A stretch of DNA of 41,112 bases from NCBI GenBank assembly GCA_025765615.1, contig JAIVFJ010000439.1, positions 1 through 41,112 of the forward strand. Direction: 5' to 3'. Source of the stretch: Zopfochytrium polystomum (taxonomy: Eukaryota > Chytridiomycota > Chytridiomycetes > Chytridiales > Chytridiaceae). Positions 1 through 13,994 of the stretch are shown piece by piece. The notes beneath the pieces are model-generated. The model did no database searches, was not told where the DNA came from, and saw only the letters and a list, made by a program, of their open reading frames with translations. Each line of letters opens with the position of its first letter. Position 1 is the stretch's first letter. The position numbers were made by a program, and so were the translations under genes.

Positions 1-560
1 GGCGACATCGGATTCCGTACAGGTAGGCTGAGGAGATGTCGATCATCTCCATGTCCCAGCCATACAGGGTGCTGAGGGCAATCATCCATCAGAGTGTTAC
101 CTCGAATTACCAGCGAGTATGTCAGAGTGAAGTCAACACCGGGCTGCTGCGTGAAACCACAAGCAACAAGTCTCGCGCAAAATCGTTTGATGGTGCTGTC
201 GGGTTTGAACTTCAGCTTGTATACCCACTTGCAACTCACAATGTTTGTGTTGGGTGGAGCTGTGGCTTCGATGAATACGCCCATGCTGCGGAGCATGCTC
301 AGTTCGTACTCTTCAGCCTCTCTCCACTCTTTGGCAAAGGGTGAAGCCATGGCCTCCTCATGCGTCAGTGGATCCTTGTATGTGTCAGGTGACACTCGAA
401 CTGTGTTGGAGTTGACTGGTCTGTCTTCGTCGTCTGAGTCTGACATGTACACAGATTGATCGTTGTTGTTGTCAGAGTCCTCATATGGTTCACACGCAAA
501 TAACGCATCTGGCATGTCAGGAGCACTCTCATCAGCAGGTGGGTCACTTGGCATGGCTGG
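1..560 (-). pseudogene. Start of reverse transcriptase of copia element A
   Basis: On the minus strand an acidic Asp/Ser/Asn-rich linker (about 560-365) leads into EAMASPFAKEWREAEEYEL and then CKWVYKLKFKPD and FCARLVACGFTQQPGVDF. These are the opening blocks of copia RT, which normally read WVFKxK...KARLVAxGFxQxxGxDY. The frame breaks near position 95, after VIRGNTL, so the relic is already dead before the catalytic YVDD region, which would lie left of the window. The piece 560-1048 is a low-complexity Gly/Val-coding linker between integrase and RT with no recognised domain. Confidence 0.7.
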
Positions 561-1048
561 TTCCACTGCATCACTGGGCCTTTCACCCCTAGCGATCTGA
601 GTGTCCCAGGCTCGCGTGGGCGCAGAGCCCCACCCCACGGGGCTCTCACCATCCACGGCCACCGGAACCTCTGCGCTGGACTGAGATGCCACGTCTACAA
701 AGCCGCTGGGCCCACCGCCCCTAGCGCCACTGGAAGGATGGTCCCCAACCACACCAGTGATGCCCTGTGCTACGGCTCCCTGCATGTGATGGTTTTGGTG
801 GGATGAGGTTGTGTTAATTGTTTTGATGTGTTTTGAAGAGGTAAAGGGTATAGAGAATTGTTTGTTAGTATGGTGAATCTCAGAGTTACTCACCAGTTGG
901 TTGTTGGTTGGGTTCTTTCTTGGTCGTCCACGTTTCTTCTTTGGTGGTGGTAGGTCAGGGTCAATGCTGGGGGCCACTACTGTTTCTGGTAATGCAGTTT
1001 GTGGTGGTGGTTCAGGCAGTGGCTCTGCAGGTGGTGGTTGTTGTGGAG

Positions 1049-2673
1049 CTAGTGACGACTTTGGTGGTCGCCCCCGCTTCTTCGATGTTGGCACCGTCTG
1101 TGCTTTGTCGTGCCCCACCTTCTGCTGCTGCTTCTGCACTTTTGCTGCAGTGCCTGCTGGAGAGTCTGCTCTGCATGAATGACTGATTGGACTGCCTTTT
1201 CACATGCTGGGTGACTGAGGTCTGAAAGTGGTGGGAGGTTAACGCTGATGCTCTCAATCCCCCCCCTCACAGCATGAACCCCAGTAAGAGGAGGGAACTT
1301 GTCTTCAAAGAAGACGATGTCATGGTAGCGCTGGTAGATGATGCACTGCTCTTGAAGCTCCCACAACACCGAAACTGATCGTGAAACAGAGCGGAGGTAG
1401 ACAGCTGGACGGCCCTTGGGGTCAAGTTTCTTGCGAAGAGTTGGGCTGACCTGGTAGAAGCACTTGGAACCAAAAGTTCGAAAGTGGCTAACTTGTGGAG
1501 GTACTTGGTGCTGGCCCTCGTGTGGTGAGAAGATGCCTCGCTGTACATTTGGGAGGCAGTTCTTGATCTGCGAGGCTTGTCTATACGCATAGCTCCAAAA
1601 GGTGAGGGGAAAATTGGGAGCACCAAGGAGAAGAGAGCGAGTCATATCCGTCACAATCTGGATGTGGCGTTCTGCAACTGAATTCATCTGCGGGTTTGCG
1701 ATGGCGAAGGTTTGAGCTGAATGCCATGCGAATCGCAGAAAGACTTGAACGTCTGGTTGAAGTTTTCTTTTCCTCGATCCAGGCGGATGATCTGGATTTT
1801 TCGTCCCTCAGTTTTCTCAAAGAAAAGGATTAACTTAATAAGGAATGGTAAGGCGTCGCTCTTTCGGGGGATGGGCTCATTCCATGAATAGCGGGTGCTC
1901 TCGCAAACAACAGTGACTGCGTAGTTGCAGCTGTCAAAGGAGGTTATGGGGATTGAATTGACATCAACGTTCAGGGTGTGTGTGAAGGGAATTGGCTCAT
2001 CAGGATGGGCTGGGAAATTCTTCTGGCGCATCTTGGCTGCAACGCAGATCTCGCACTTGGGGATGTGAGAGGTGTTGAGTGGTGGAAGGTCTGCTGTCGT
2101 TTGGTGGTGAAGCATGTAGCCTAGGCGCTGGAAGCTGACATGACCCAGTGCGCGATGCAGCCGCTCAACCTCAGCGATGCGAAGTTGTTCTGCCTTGGTA
2201 GCGGCTGGTGATGGGCCTTCAGGTGATGGAAAGGTCTCCTGATGAACCATTGCAATGGTAGCTGCAGCTGTGTGACTGAGTCAATGAAGCTTTGAATTCT
2301 TGGTGATGAGGAAGTGAAGTAGTGAGCATTTGACACAGCGGCCAATGGGGGACTCGTCACTAGTTTTCAAGATAACACCAGGGCGGCCTTTAAACTTAGA
2401 AAAGAAAAACTTCCCATCTTCTTGAAGGTCGTTTGTGGCAAGGAGACTGTAAAGAGCGCTTGGAGCGTAGCAGGCTTCCTTGATTACAATCTCCACACCG
2501 TTTGGAAGAGGGAATCTTGCTGGTCCAACGCCTTTGATTTTGAGTGGGGTGGAGTCTTTGTCAATGGTTCCAACAGACGAGGTGCGTTTGGTGTAGGATG
2601 TGAAAAGGTGAGTGTCTTTGAGAACGGTCTTGACACAGCCAGAGTCGACGACGATGGGTGATTCCTTGAACAT
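1049..2673 (-). pseudogene. Protease and integrase part of copia element A pol, frameshifted
   Basis: The frame from 2673 down starts close to the aspartic protease motif VVDSGC (catalytic Asp near 2646). A second frame (2250-1684) holds the GAG-pre-integrase signature LHRALGHVS followed by CEICVAAK, then the integrase core with Asp in NVDVNSI (near 1965) and Asp in IRLDRGKENF (near 1779). A third frame (1687-1049) begins NSVAERHIQIV with the catalytic Glu near 1672. That gives a D, D-35-E arrangement, so all three integrase acids survive although the frame does not. The C-terminal part keeps the copia HFRTFGSKCF block. Integrase inserts the cDNA into the host genome; here it is a relic. Confidence 0.8.
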
Positions 2674-2889
2674 GGTGGGTGACGATGATGAAAGGGCAAG
2701 GTGTTTGGGGATATGAGGTGCTGGTTGGAAGTTAGAGGTCTGCTTTCGATGTGCCCGAGGTGGGTGCCTCGGTCCAACTAAAAATCCGACGAATACTCCC
2801 CAGGGTTGCTACTGCCAGTCTCGCTATTGTCAACAGATGGCACATCACTGGTGCTGCCTGTGGCGATAAGTGCGACTGGCTCGTCCCGT

Positions 2890-4076
2890 TTCCTCATGAT
2901 GCAGTGTTTTGCAAAGTGGTTCTCCTTCCCACAATGGTGACACAGCACTGATTTCCCCAGCGGCGCAACTCCTTGTTGCTGATCCTGAGCTGTAGCGCCT
3001 GGGGTGTTGGCCTCGGGCGCTGCGCCATGTGCAGCTCGATTTTCTGCTCGTCTCTGAGTTCAGGAGGTGTGGTGTCCACATCGCTCAGAATGCCGTTCTG
3101 CATGCCGTTCTCTACCCTGTCGCCCAGCGCAGCCACCCCGACCATGGCGGCGCCCACCACGGATTTCTCTGCCTTGGTGGTGTCGCTCAGCCTGGTGGGA
3201 GCGCCTTTGCTCTCGGCTGTCGTGGAAATTGCTAAGTAGTGCAGCCTCATTGACTGGCTCCGCTAGTGGTGCAACAGTTGGTCCTCTAGGTTTGTTACAG
3301 GCTTCCATAGTCTTGAGGAAGGCAAAGAGGGCAGTCATGTCTGTGATGGTGTTGTTGTCCACTCGAGATAGATAGTTCTCAGTCCGAATGTGCCAGTACT
3401 CTTCGTCCTCTAAACATTCTGTCAGTTGATCCACCATTGACTCAAAATTTAGCATTTTGTTGATTTTGCCTAAGACACCCCTGGGGGCAAGGCTCCTGAC
3501 TTCCGCTAGGTCTCTATAGTGCTTCTCAAATATGGGTTGAAAATCAGCAATCTTCCCCCCCGGTTCAATCTTGAGGGCAGCAATCTTGCTAATCATTGCA
3601 CGCGCCTGTGCTTCGTCAGTGCGTCCAATCTTCCTCTTTCTTCAAGTGCCTGAAAGACAAACTTAATGCCACTGATTTTGTGTTCAAGAGTCTCGCTTAT
3701 GTGATTGTAGATGTGCAGCATCCTGGCCATACGTTCCTGGGAAGACGTTTGCGTCATCGCTAAACGTCCAGTAGCCAACATATTCTGGGTTGTTTGGGAC
3801 GTACTCGTGGGTGATATGCATGACTTCCCATTTGTTATATCCAGCTGGGGGGTTTTCTGACCAGAACTTGAAATGCTCAGGGATGGCAGGAATTGCGGCG
3901 GTTGTGTCCGTAGCGGGAACTGCTGGGACAGCAGCAACTTTGTGTGCAAGTCGGACACGGACAGCAGCACTTGCTTGCTTACTGGCAAAATGCCCCTCCA
4001 CATAGTCCATCCATCTTGTGAAGTCGACAGGGTTGACTAGCTGACGGTGCAGGAGCTTCACACTTGGCTCGCTCAT
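2890..4076 (-). pseudogene. gag of copia element A, frameshifted, with CCHC zinc knuckle
   Basis: Gag packages the element RNA into virus-like particles. The minus-strand frame opens at 4076 with MSEPSVKLLHRQL. It moves to another frame near 3690 and again near 3600, then runs in a long stretch to about 3200 whose charged helical text resembles UBN2-type copia gag. A final frame carries the zinc knuckle CHHCGKENHFAKHC (about 2897-2946), which fits CX2CX4HX4C and is the nucleic-acid-binding motif of retroelement gag. At least three frame changes separate these parts. The start is chosen as the first ATG of the open gag frame. Family assignment is secure through the knuckle and the downstream protease; the exact breakpoints are approximate. 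Confidence 0.75.
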
Positions 4077-4619
4077 CCCATTGGGGGAGAAAAAAGGTAA
4101 CAGGGGGAATGCGAGTAGTTAATTGTTGCAACAGAGATAACGGATGAAGTGGGTTTGTAGGTGAGTGATGTTGGGGACAGGATGGGCGAAACAGTTGAGG
4201 AAAGGGGAAAAAGAATTTGTTGGGTGAAATTGTCACAGAGTGATCCACTGGGCACTTGACTGGAGCTGGTGGGTTGATCACTCAGAGCTTGTTGGGGTTT
4301 GATCACTTGGTTGGGTAAAAGTCAGTGGTGATTGTGTGTGGAATTCGGTGTCGACGGCGTTGCGATCAATTGCAGTTGTGAATGTTGCCAGTGGCTGTTT
4401 AGCTGACTGGTGAAGACGATCGCTTTCTCAAAGTGGTGGATGGCTTTGGTTCGATTCTGTGATGGACGATCACTCGTGTGCTTTTTAGGTAGCCTCCTTT
4501 AACGGTGGAGAACTCTCCCTGGTAAGGTGTTGAGATTTGGCCTTCGGAGCAGTGAGATCTCGTGGCGGGAGGGGTGTGATCGCGTGGTCGCGATCGCGAG
4601 AGCAGCTGCAGGAGGGCGT
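4077..4619. other. Region without recognised gene between copia A gag and the Fanzor relic
   Basis: This 540-bp stretch probably includes the untranslated leader of copia element A. Short open frames on the minus strand (for example 4073-4306) have no recognisable domain. I found neither a convincing TG...CA LTR boundary nor a tRNA-primer site here. Confidence 0.4.
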
Positions 4620-5399
4620 GACAAGTCAAGTTTTTTCTTCTGTTGATTCTTCCATTTTCTTGTGAGGGCATATTCCAACACTTTTACCAGGTTTCTTTCT
4701 CTTCCAACTTGGAGATTTCGTCTCGATCCATCACTGCGCTGCATTGTCTGCAGCGGTAAACTCTGCTCTTTCTGGGGCTGTTGTAGTTACCCGCACTTGG
4801 AACAGCGTTTAGAGGTAAACGCTTCGCCGACTTCAACAATCTTTGTGTGAAAGGCAGAGTAGCATTGAGAGGCAGCAGCTTTCTCGAGGGATTTGAAAAA
4901 GGCGCCATGTAGCAAAGACACCAAGTTCTGCTTGATGGAAGAGGCCAGGCTGCCCATTGCTCTCCTTTGCGTCATATCCCCAAGGTCCAGCTTTGGGAGC
5001 AGTACCAGCTGGAGCACAACAAGAAGCGAATTGCTGTTTATGAAGCCCGTTCACCCTCCTCTTAATTTGATGCTCCAGCTTGAGTTTCTCCCTATCCTGC
5101 ACCTTGCAAATGTCCCCCTCACTGCTTTTGCACAAAGTCGCCAACCTTTTACACTGTGCAATGGACCACCTCGACATTCGTAGATAATGATCCAAATCCA
5201 AGCTTGGTTTCGTCAACAGAAGATGGAGGCAGTTGAGACGTTCCAAATCTGCTTGTAACTCATTTTCAAAGGATTGCTGAAGCTTCCAAAATATTTCTGT
5301 GTGCTTTGATTCACTTGGCTCAGGCGTGAGCAGATCGGGTTGGGATAGGTTCGCTTTTCTGTTTCTTGAATCGACCTCCAAATCCCAATCCTTTTGCAA
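4620..5399 (-). pseudogene. Fanzor (TnpB-like RNA-guided nuclease family) C-terminal relic
   Basis: Three minus-strand frames line up into the C-terminal half of a Fanzor/TnpB-type protein. The first (from 5399) is a helical charged region with an IKRRVNGLHKQQF block. The second (5017-4787) carries LLPKLDLGDM, a TQRRAM block and VGEAFTSKRCSKCG, the RuvC-II region and first zinc-ribbon CxxC. The third adds VYRCRQCSAVMDRDE (second CxxC and the DRD of RuvC-III, 4720-4728). A fourth-frame RNLVKVLEYAL resembles the usual helix after DRD. The family pattern is TSxxCSxCG...CxxCxxxxDRD. At least two frame breaks plus a stop right after CSKCG make it inactive. The N-terminal half is not recognisable. 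It lies 365 bp downstream of PKC1 on the same strand. Family known; lineage (Fanzor1 or 2) not assigned. Confidence 0.75.
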
Positions 5400-5764
5400 T
5401 GAACAGTGCCAGCGACCTACAGCAGCGCGTAACTTGACTGATCAAAAATGAAACTTAACACGCACAAACACCACTTCCCCACCAAGTAATTGGAAAATCG
5501 AGAACTTGCACGCGAAGGCTGTCCCAAGCACTCTCACAGACACACACACTTTCTCTCACAATCCCAGCCACACACGGAGAGGCTCTCAATAGTAACCCGC
5601 AAAGTCGAAAGAAACAAGCGAAACAAAACAATAAATCGGGAAGCGGGCGGGTTTGGAGAAATCGGGCAGCAACGGCAGGGTCCTGTTACTGAAACTGAGA
5701 CGACGAAAGGAGAACGACGAAGAATGAGCAGGGACGAGGCGGGACAAGCATTTCTGTATACTGA

Positions 5765-10066
<4,302 letters not shown>

Positions 10067-10687
10067 CCCGTCTCTAATAGTGCCATGTACGACGTGCCAC
10101 ACAACACCTCGCCCTCGCCCTCGCCCCTGCATCGCCTCATCCTCACCCAACCCCGACTCGCGCCGTTACTCCCTCCACCACCGCAACCCCCACCCAACCC
10201 CACACCACACAAACTCACACCCACCATGACTGACTGCTTTTGGAACTTGTCTTCTGGTCCGGCTGGCTTTATATTTTTTTTTTCCCCCCTTTTTATTTTT
10301 TTTTTTTTTTTAACAGAAGGTTGTTTTTCGCCCTTGGTCCAAACCAACCATCCATCCATCACACCGTGCCTGCCCAGCCACAATCGTCACCTCCACCAGA
10401 CACCCTCGCCGCTTGAAGAGGGGGGCGCGTGCCAAAGCAATCAATCACCCGCCAACATCAACCACAACAACAACAACATCAACAACAACACAACCTCAAC
10501 GACAACAACAACGGCTCCGCCGCCGCTTCGCCGACAGCGACAACTACAACAACGACAACATCGACGGCATTGACGACGACGACGGCGACACTGTGAGACG
10601 AGACAACGACTGGATAACTGTTCGCGTCTACTGCCCCGCCGACAGCAACTACCACTCGCTTCCCACTCAACTTCAACTGCTGCAATA
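10067..10687. promoter_or_regulatory. Divergent intergenic promoter region of PKC1 and the Cid1-like gene
   Basis: The two genes diverge here, so the region must hold both promoters and 5' leaders. It contains a T-rich tract (10270-10312, including a 16-T run) and a long CAA/ACA-type low-complexity stretch (about 10455-10575), which looks like an untranslated leader for the plus-strand gene. I see no clear TATA box and no assignable transcription-factor site. Confidence 0.5.
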
Positions 10688-13600
10688 ATGGATACAACCC
10701 TCGCCACGGACGACGACGCACCGCCCGGCGCTATCTTCCACGTTGAGCTGCAGGAACCCTCGTCGCCCTCGGGCGGCGGTGTGGGCTTCCCAGGTGCTGA
10801 CTCGCCCTCCACCGCGGACCTTGACACCAACTTCAACTTCGAGATCGAGTGTTTTGATGACAAAGTTACCGCGAATTCGTCAGAAAACAAGTAGGGTGCT
10901 CGCTAATGGCGAAGCCCCGAGAGGTCTAATGGCTTCAAGTCCGTCCTCCGAGGCTCTCAGGGCCAAGTTTTTTGTCCAAGTGCCGTCTTGCGAAGCATCG
11001 AACTCAGAAGCACTAAGTTCTGCTGCCTCTGACGGTTCGAATGTTGGCTCAGCTGCCAAGAACGACTCATTCACAAATATCTCTCAGCAGAGGCGCTCGT
11101 TACTGACGTCAGTTCCCTTGGCCCATAGGGACACACATCCTAGTTCCCCCGGACTTCATTTTTGCTCTTCAAGAACCAGCAGCGGGGTTCATCGGACTAT
11201 GCCACTCTCTGTTTCGGACCGCTCAACAACATTCGGTTTCAATAGCCATTCGTCCAGCTTTTATCGCTACCCAATTAACTGGGACGACTGGAGCAAAGCA
11301 CAAACTTCCTCGTCTCCACGATCCTTCTCGTCATTCACTACTGCGCAAAACCAATCAATGATGTCCTCGTTCTCGAACTCAACACCGACCGAAGCAAATG
11401 TACCATTCGCTTCAGGCCCATCTACTCCGCTGGGAACTTTTGATGTAGCCATCTCCTCTTTCTCGCCCCTGCTGGAGAAAGAAACATTTGGGGCGCACCA
11501 GACTTTTCCGTTGGAGCACCGATTGTTCCCCTTACTTCGAGCATAAACTCTAAATTAGCCGTTCCTGGGGCTTCGGCCAGGCAGCTGCTCTTGGAAATTT
11601 GCAAGATTTTGCGTGGTCACTGCCGGAGCCGTCCTTATCGGGAAGCAGTGGGAACAGCATAGGACGAATCATGCCGTCGTCTTTGCTGACCACCTCTCTT
11701 TCGGCAGCTACCGCTGCTGCTCACTCTTTAAGCAGTTCCAGCGGAAGTGGAAGCAATGATGAATACTGTTTTCAAATCGAAAATTTGAGGAGCCGTAGAG
11801 TGTCAGACTCAGCCCGAACTTCGCCTTCTCCGCAACAACCGGTGTTTCATTCCAGAAGGCATTCCATCTCAAGAACGGGTTTACAACAAACAACCTCTTC
11901 TTCGTTTGTTTTATCCCCGCCCTCCAGCCTTTTCTTTCCGTCCGCATACGGGAGTCTTTGGCCTCGCCAAGAAACCCACTCTGAGCGGCTCGTGGGACGG
12001 AACCAGAGTGGCAATAGATCTGCATCCCCTGGACTGCATCCATTCGCCAGTTCTTACACTCTACCTTTCGTAGACAGCTTTCGCCACTTTACGGAGAGCT
12101 CCTTGGCGATAGGTCAGAGCCCATCTCTGGTACCCAGCACCCCGTCTCGGCCGATGCCAAGGTCTTTGTTTCAGCCAGTGATGAGGATGACTGCCGGTCA
12201 GTCGTCAACTTCGTCTCGTTCGGCTCGATATGGAAGTCCAACTGAAGGATCTTCCGACACGGCAACCAGCCCCTCTAGCGGAGTTCCGGCAGACTTGCCA
12301 ATTGTTCGTGGAATTCAAACTTCGAAGCTGCGTGTCGACGAATCTCGCCTGACGCATGAGTACTTTCAACTGATTACGCGGGAAGCTGTTGCGCTTTGTG
12401 ACACCGTTCGCGTCCGAGACCCGGAGCAGGCTCAGCAGCGCCAACGTGTTGCGATGGTGGCAGAGGCGGTTAACATCGTCTTTCCGGATTCCGAAGTGGG
12501 TATCGTTGGTGGTGCTGCATGCGGTGTGGCCGTTGCTGGAGCAGAGTTGGACGTTTGCGCGTCGCTATCGGACGATGCGAAAAGGCTTGGAGTAGCCCAC
12601 TGCATCGAGCGGATCGGACAAGCTCTCAAAGATGGAAAAATGAAGGACCTGCGCGTGCTCTCCCGTTCTCGTGTTCCCGCTGTAACGCCACCCTTTGTTC
12701 CCTACATTGCGCTGCGGAGTTGTGGTGGGTTCTTCTCTTGCTTTGCACACCGCTCGACTTCTCCGGACTTACTCGGCCGTTGACCCACGCGTCGAGCAGC
12801 TTGTCCTCGCAGTCAAGTACTGGTCCAAACTCCGCCGTCTGAACCCTCACATTGGAACTCTTTCATCCTACTGCTATCATCTGATGGTGATACACTTACT
12901 TCAACAGCGCGCGACTCTGTCCAGACGGCACTACTGCCAAACAGCCCGCCCCCACTATCGTGCGTCCGTCTGTGGATTCAAGCGAAGGAGACCGTCCTTA
13001 TGTGCCTTCAGGCAGTGGGTTTTTCGACGACCTCGAAATGCTGAAGGCCAAATGGACCTGCAAGAATTGAATCGCACTCTTGCTTACACGTGGTCTAACT
13101 ATCTCGCCTTCCTGTCCAGGAATCGCATGTTCGTACCGGTCGTGTTCTCTCCAAAGAGGAAAAAGGTGGACCAAGGAGAGGCAACAGGAACTGAACCGGA
13201 GCGGCGCGTCCAAAGAACGTTTCTGGCTTTGTGGTACGGCACCAACTCGGGCAGTATCATTCTCTGACTAATTTAACTTGTTCCCCAAAACAATTAATTG
13301 ATAAAGTTGAAGATACGTTTGACACTACTCCCAATGTGGGGAGTTCCATGGACAAGGAAACGCTGTTTGAGTTGCGAGGAGAATTCATTCGAGCCTCGAA
13401 AATACTGTGTGGCGGGCCGGTGGACCGGCTCGTTGGTACTGGAGCGCTGCAGCCGTCGCCGTTGCAACAAGAGCCGCCGCACAAGCATCGCAAAAGCACC
13501 CCAAACAAACCCCACCACCTACTGTCGCTCGCACCGTCTGAACTGGATGCGATTGCCGCGACCGTCACGGGCGTTGCGCCGAATCTGTCTGTTGTGTGTG

Positions 13601-13779
13601 AGGCCAGTCCAGGTCCCCCGTCGCTCGCTGGGAAGCGAGCAGCAGCAGCAGCAGGCGCCGCCTTTGGCGCGGTTTCGGCAATGTGCGGAGGTGGTGGTAG
13701 TGGTGGCTCAGGCGCCGTGGGCAGAGAGCCTGTCGGGTTGATCGGCGCGGGTGGTTCGTTGACGCAGCGGCAGGTTTGA
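10688..13779 (+). pseudogene. Cid1/TUTase-family nucleotidyltransferase-like gene with frame breaks and lost catalytic acids
   Basis: Exon 1 (10688-10890) starts MDTTLATDDD and joins exon 2 at 10940 over a 49-nt GT-AG intron. A Ser/Pro-rich N-terminal region of roughly 500 residues follows. The core shows the nucleotidyltransferase helix-turn (FPDSEVGIVGGAACG, then AELDVCASL, about 12484-12564), the central domain LALHTARLLRTYSAVDPRV, LVLAVKYWSKLRRLN and GTLSSYCYHLMVIHLLQ, and the PAP-associated end (VLSKEEK, FWLC, then after an intron at 13234-13306 VEDTFDTTPNVG and LFELRGEFIRASKIL). These match Cid1-type terminal uridylyl/poly(A) polymerases, which tail RNA 3' ends. Frame changes occur near 11550, 12705, 12910, 13065, 13127 and 13165; only some could be introns. 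It is a pseudogene, a diverged pseudoenzyme, or a region of consensus errors. A Gly/Ala-rich tail ends at 13779. Confidence 0.7.
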
Positions 13780-13994
13780 CTTTCCTCTTTTTTTTTCTTC
13801 TTTTTTTTTCTTCTTATTTTCGTTATTTATGGGTAATAATAATACGCAGAGAGAAAGAAAAAGAGAAAAAGAGAAAAAGAAAAAAAGTAAATAATACGTA
13901 TAAAAGCAAACGAAAAAAAGAAAGAAAGGAAGGATCTCCTCCGCTCTTCAGGATCTGTCCATTCTGTATCAACTCACGAACAGCGCACTCTGCA
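13780..13994. promoter_or_regulatory. Intergenic region upstream of NMA111
   Basis: This 215-bp gap between two co-directional genes begins with a T-rich tract and continues with an A/G-rich, AAAAAG-type tract (about 13850-13935). It must contain the terminator of the upstream gene and the NMA111 promoter. Such homopurine/homopyrimidine tracts disfavour nucleosomes in fungal promoters; that role is inferred. No TATA box was identified with confidence. Confidence 0.45.

Larger units (their letters stand above)
1..4076 (-). mobile_element. Copia element A (Ty1/copia LTR retrotransposon), decayed and truncated by the window edge
   Basis: On the minus strand, reading from 4076 down to 1, the domains come in copia order: gag, CCHC zinc knuckle, aspartic protease, GAG-pre-integrase, integrase core, linker and start of reverse transcriptase. 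Integrase before RT is diagnostic of copia rather than gypsy. The reading frame changes several times in gag, between protease and integrase, inside the integrase and inside RT, so this copy cannot make its polyprotein. I could not recognise an LTR upstream of gag. The rest of RT, RNase H and the 3' LTR lie outside the window. Its proteins differ clearly from those of copia element B at the other end of the window, so it is a separate family. Confidence 0.9.

Noticed and set aside
10441..10721. Minus-strand frames in the PKC1/Cid1-like intergenic region
   Set aside because: They translate a CAA/GTT low-complexity tract into Val/Ser/Cys runs and lack protein-like composition.
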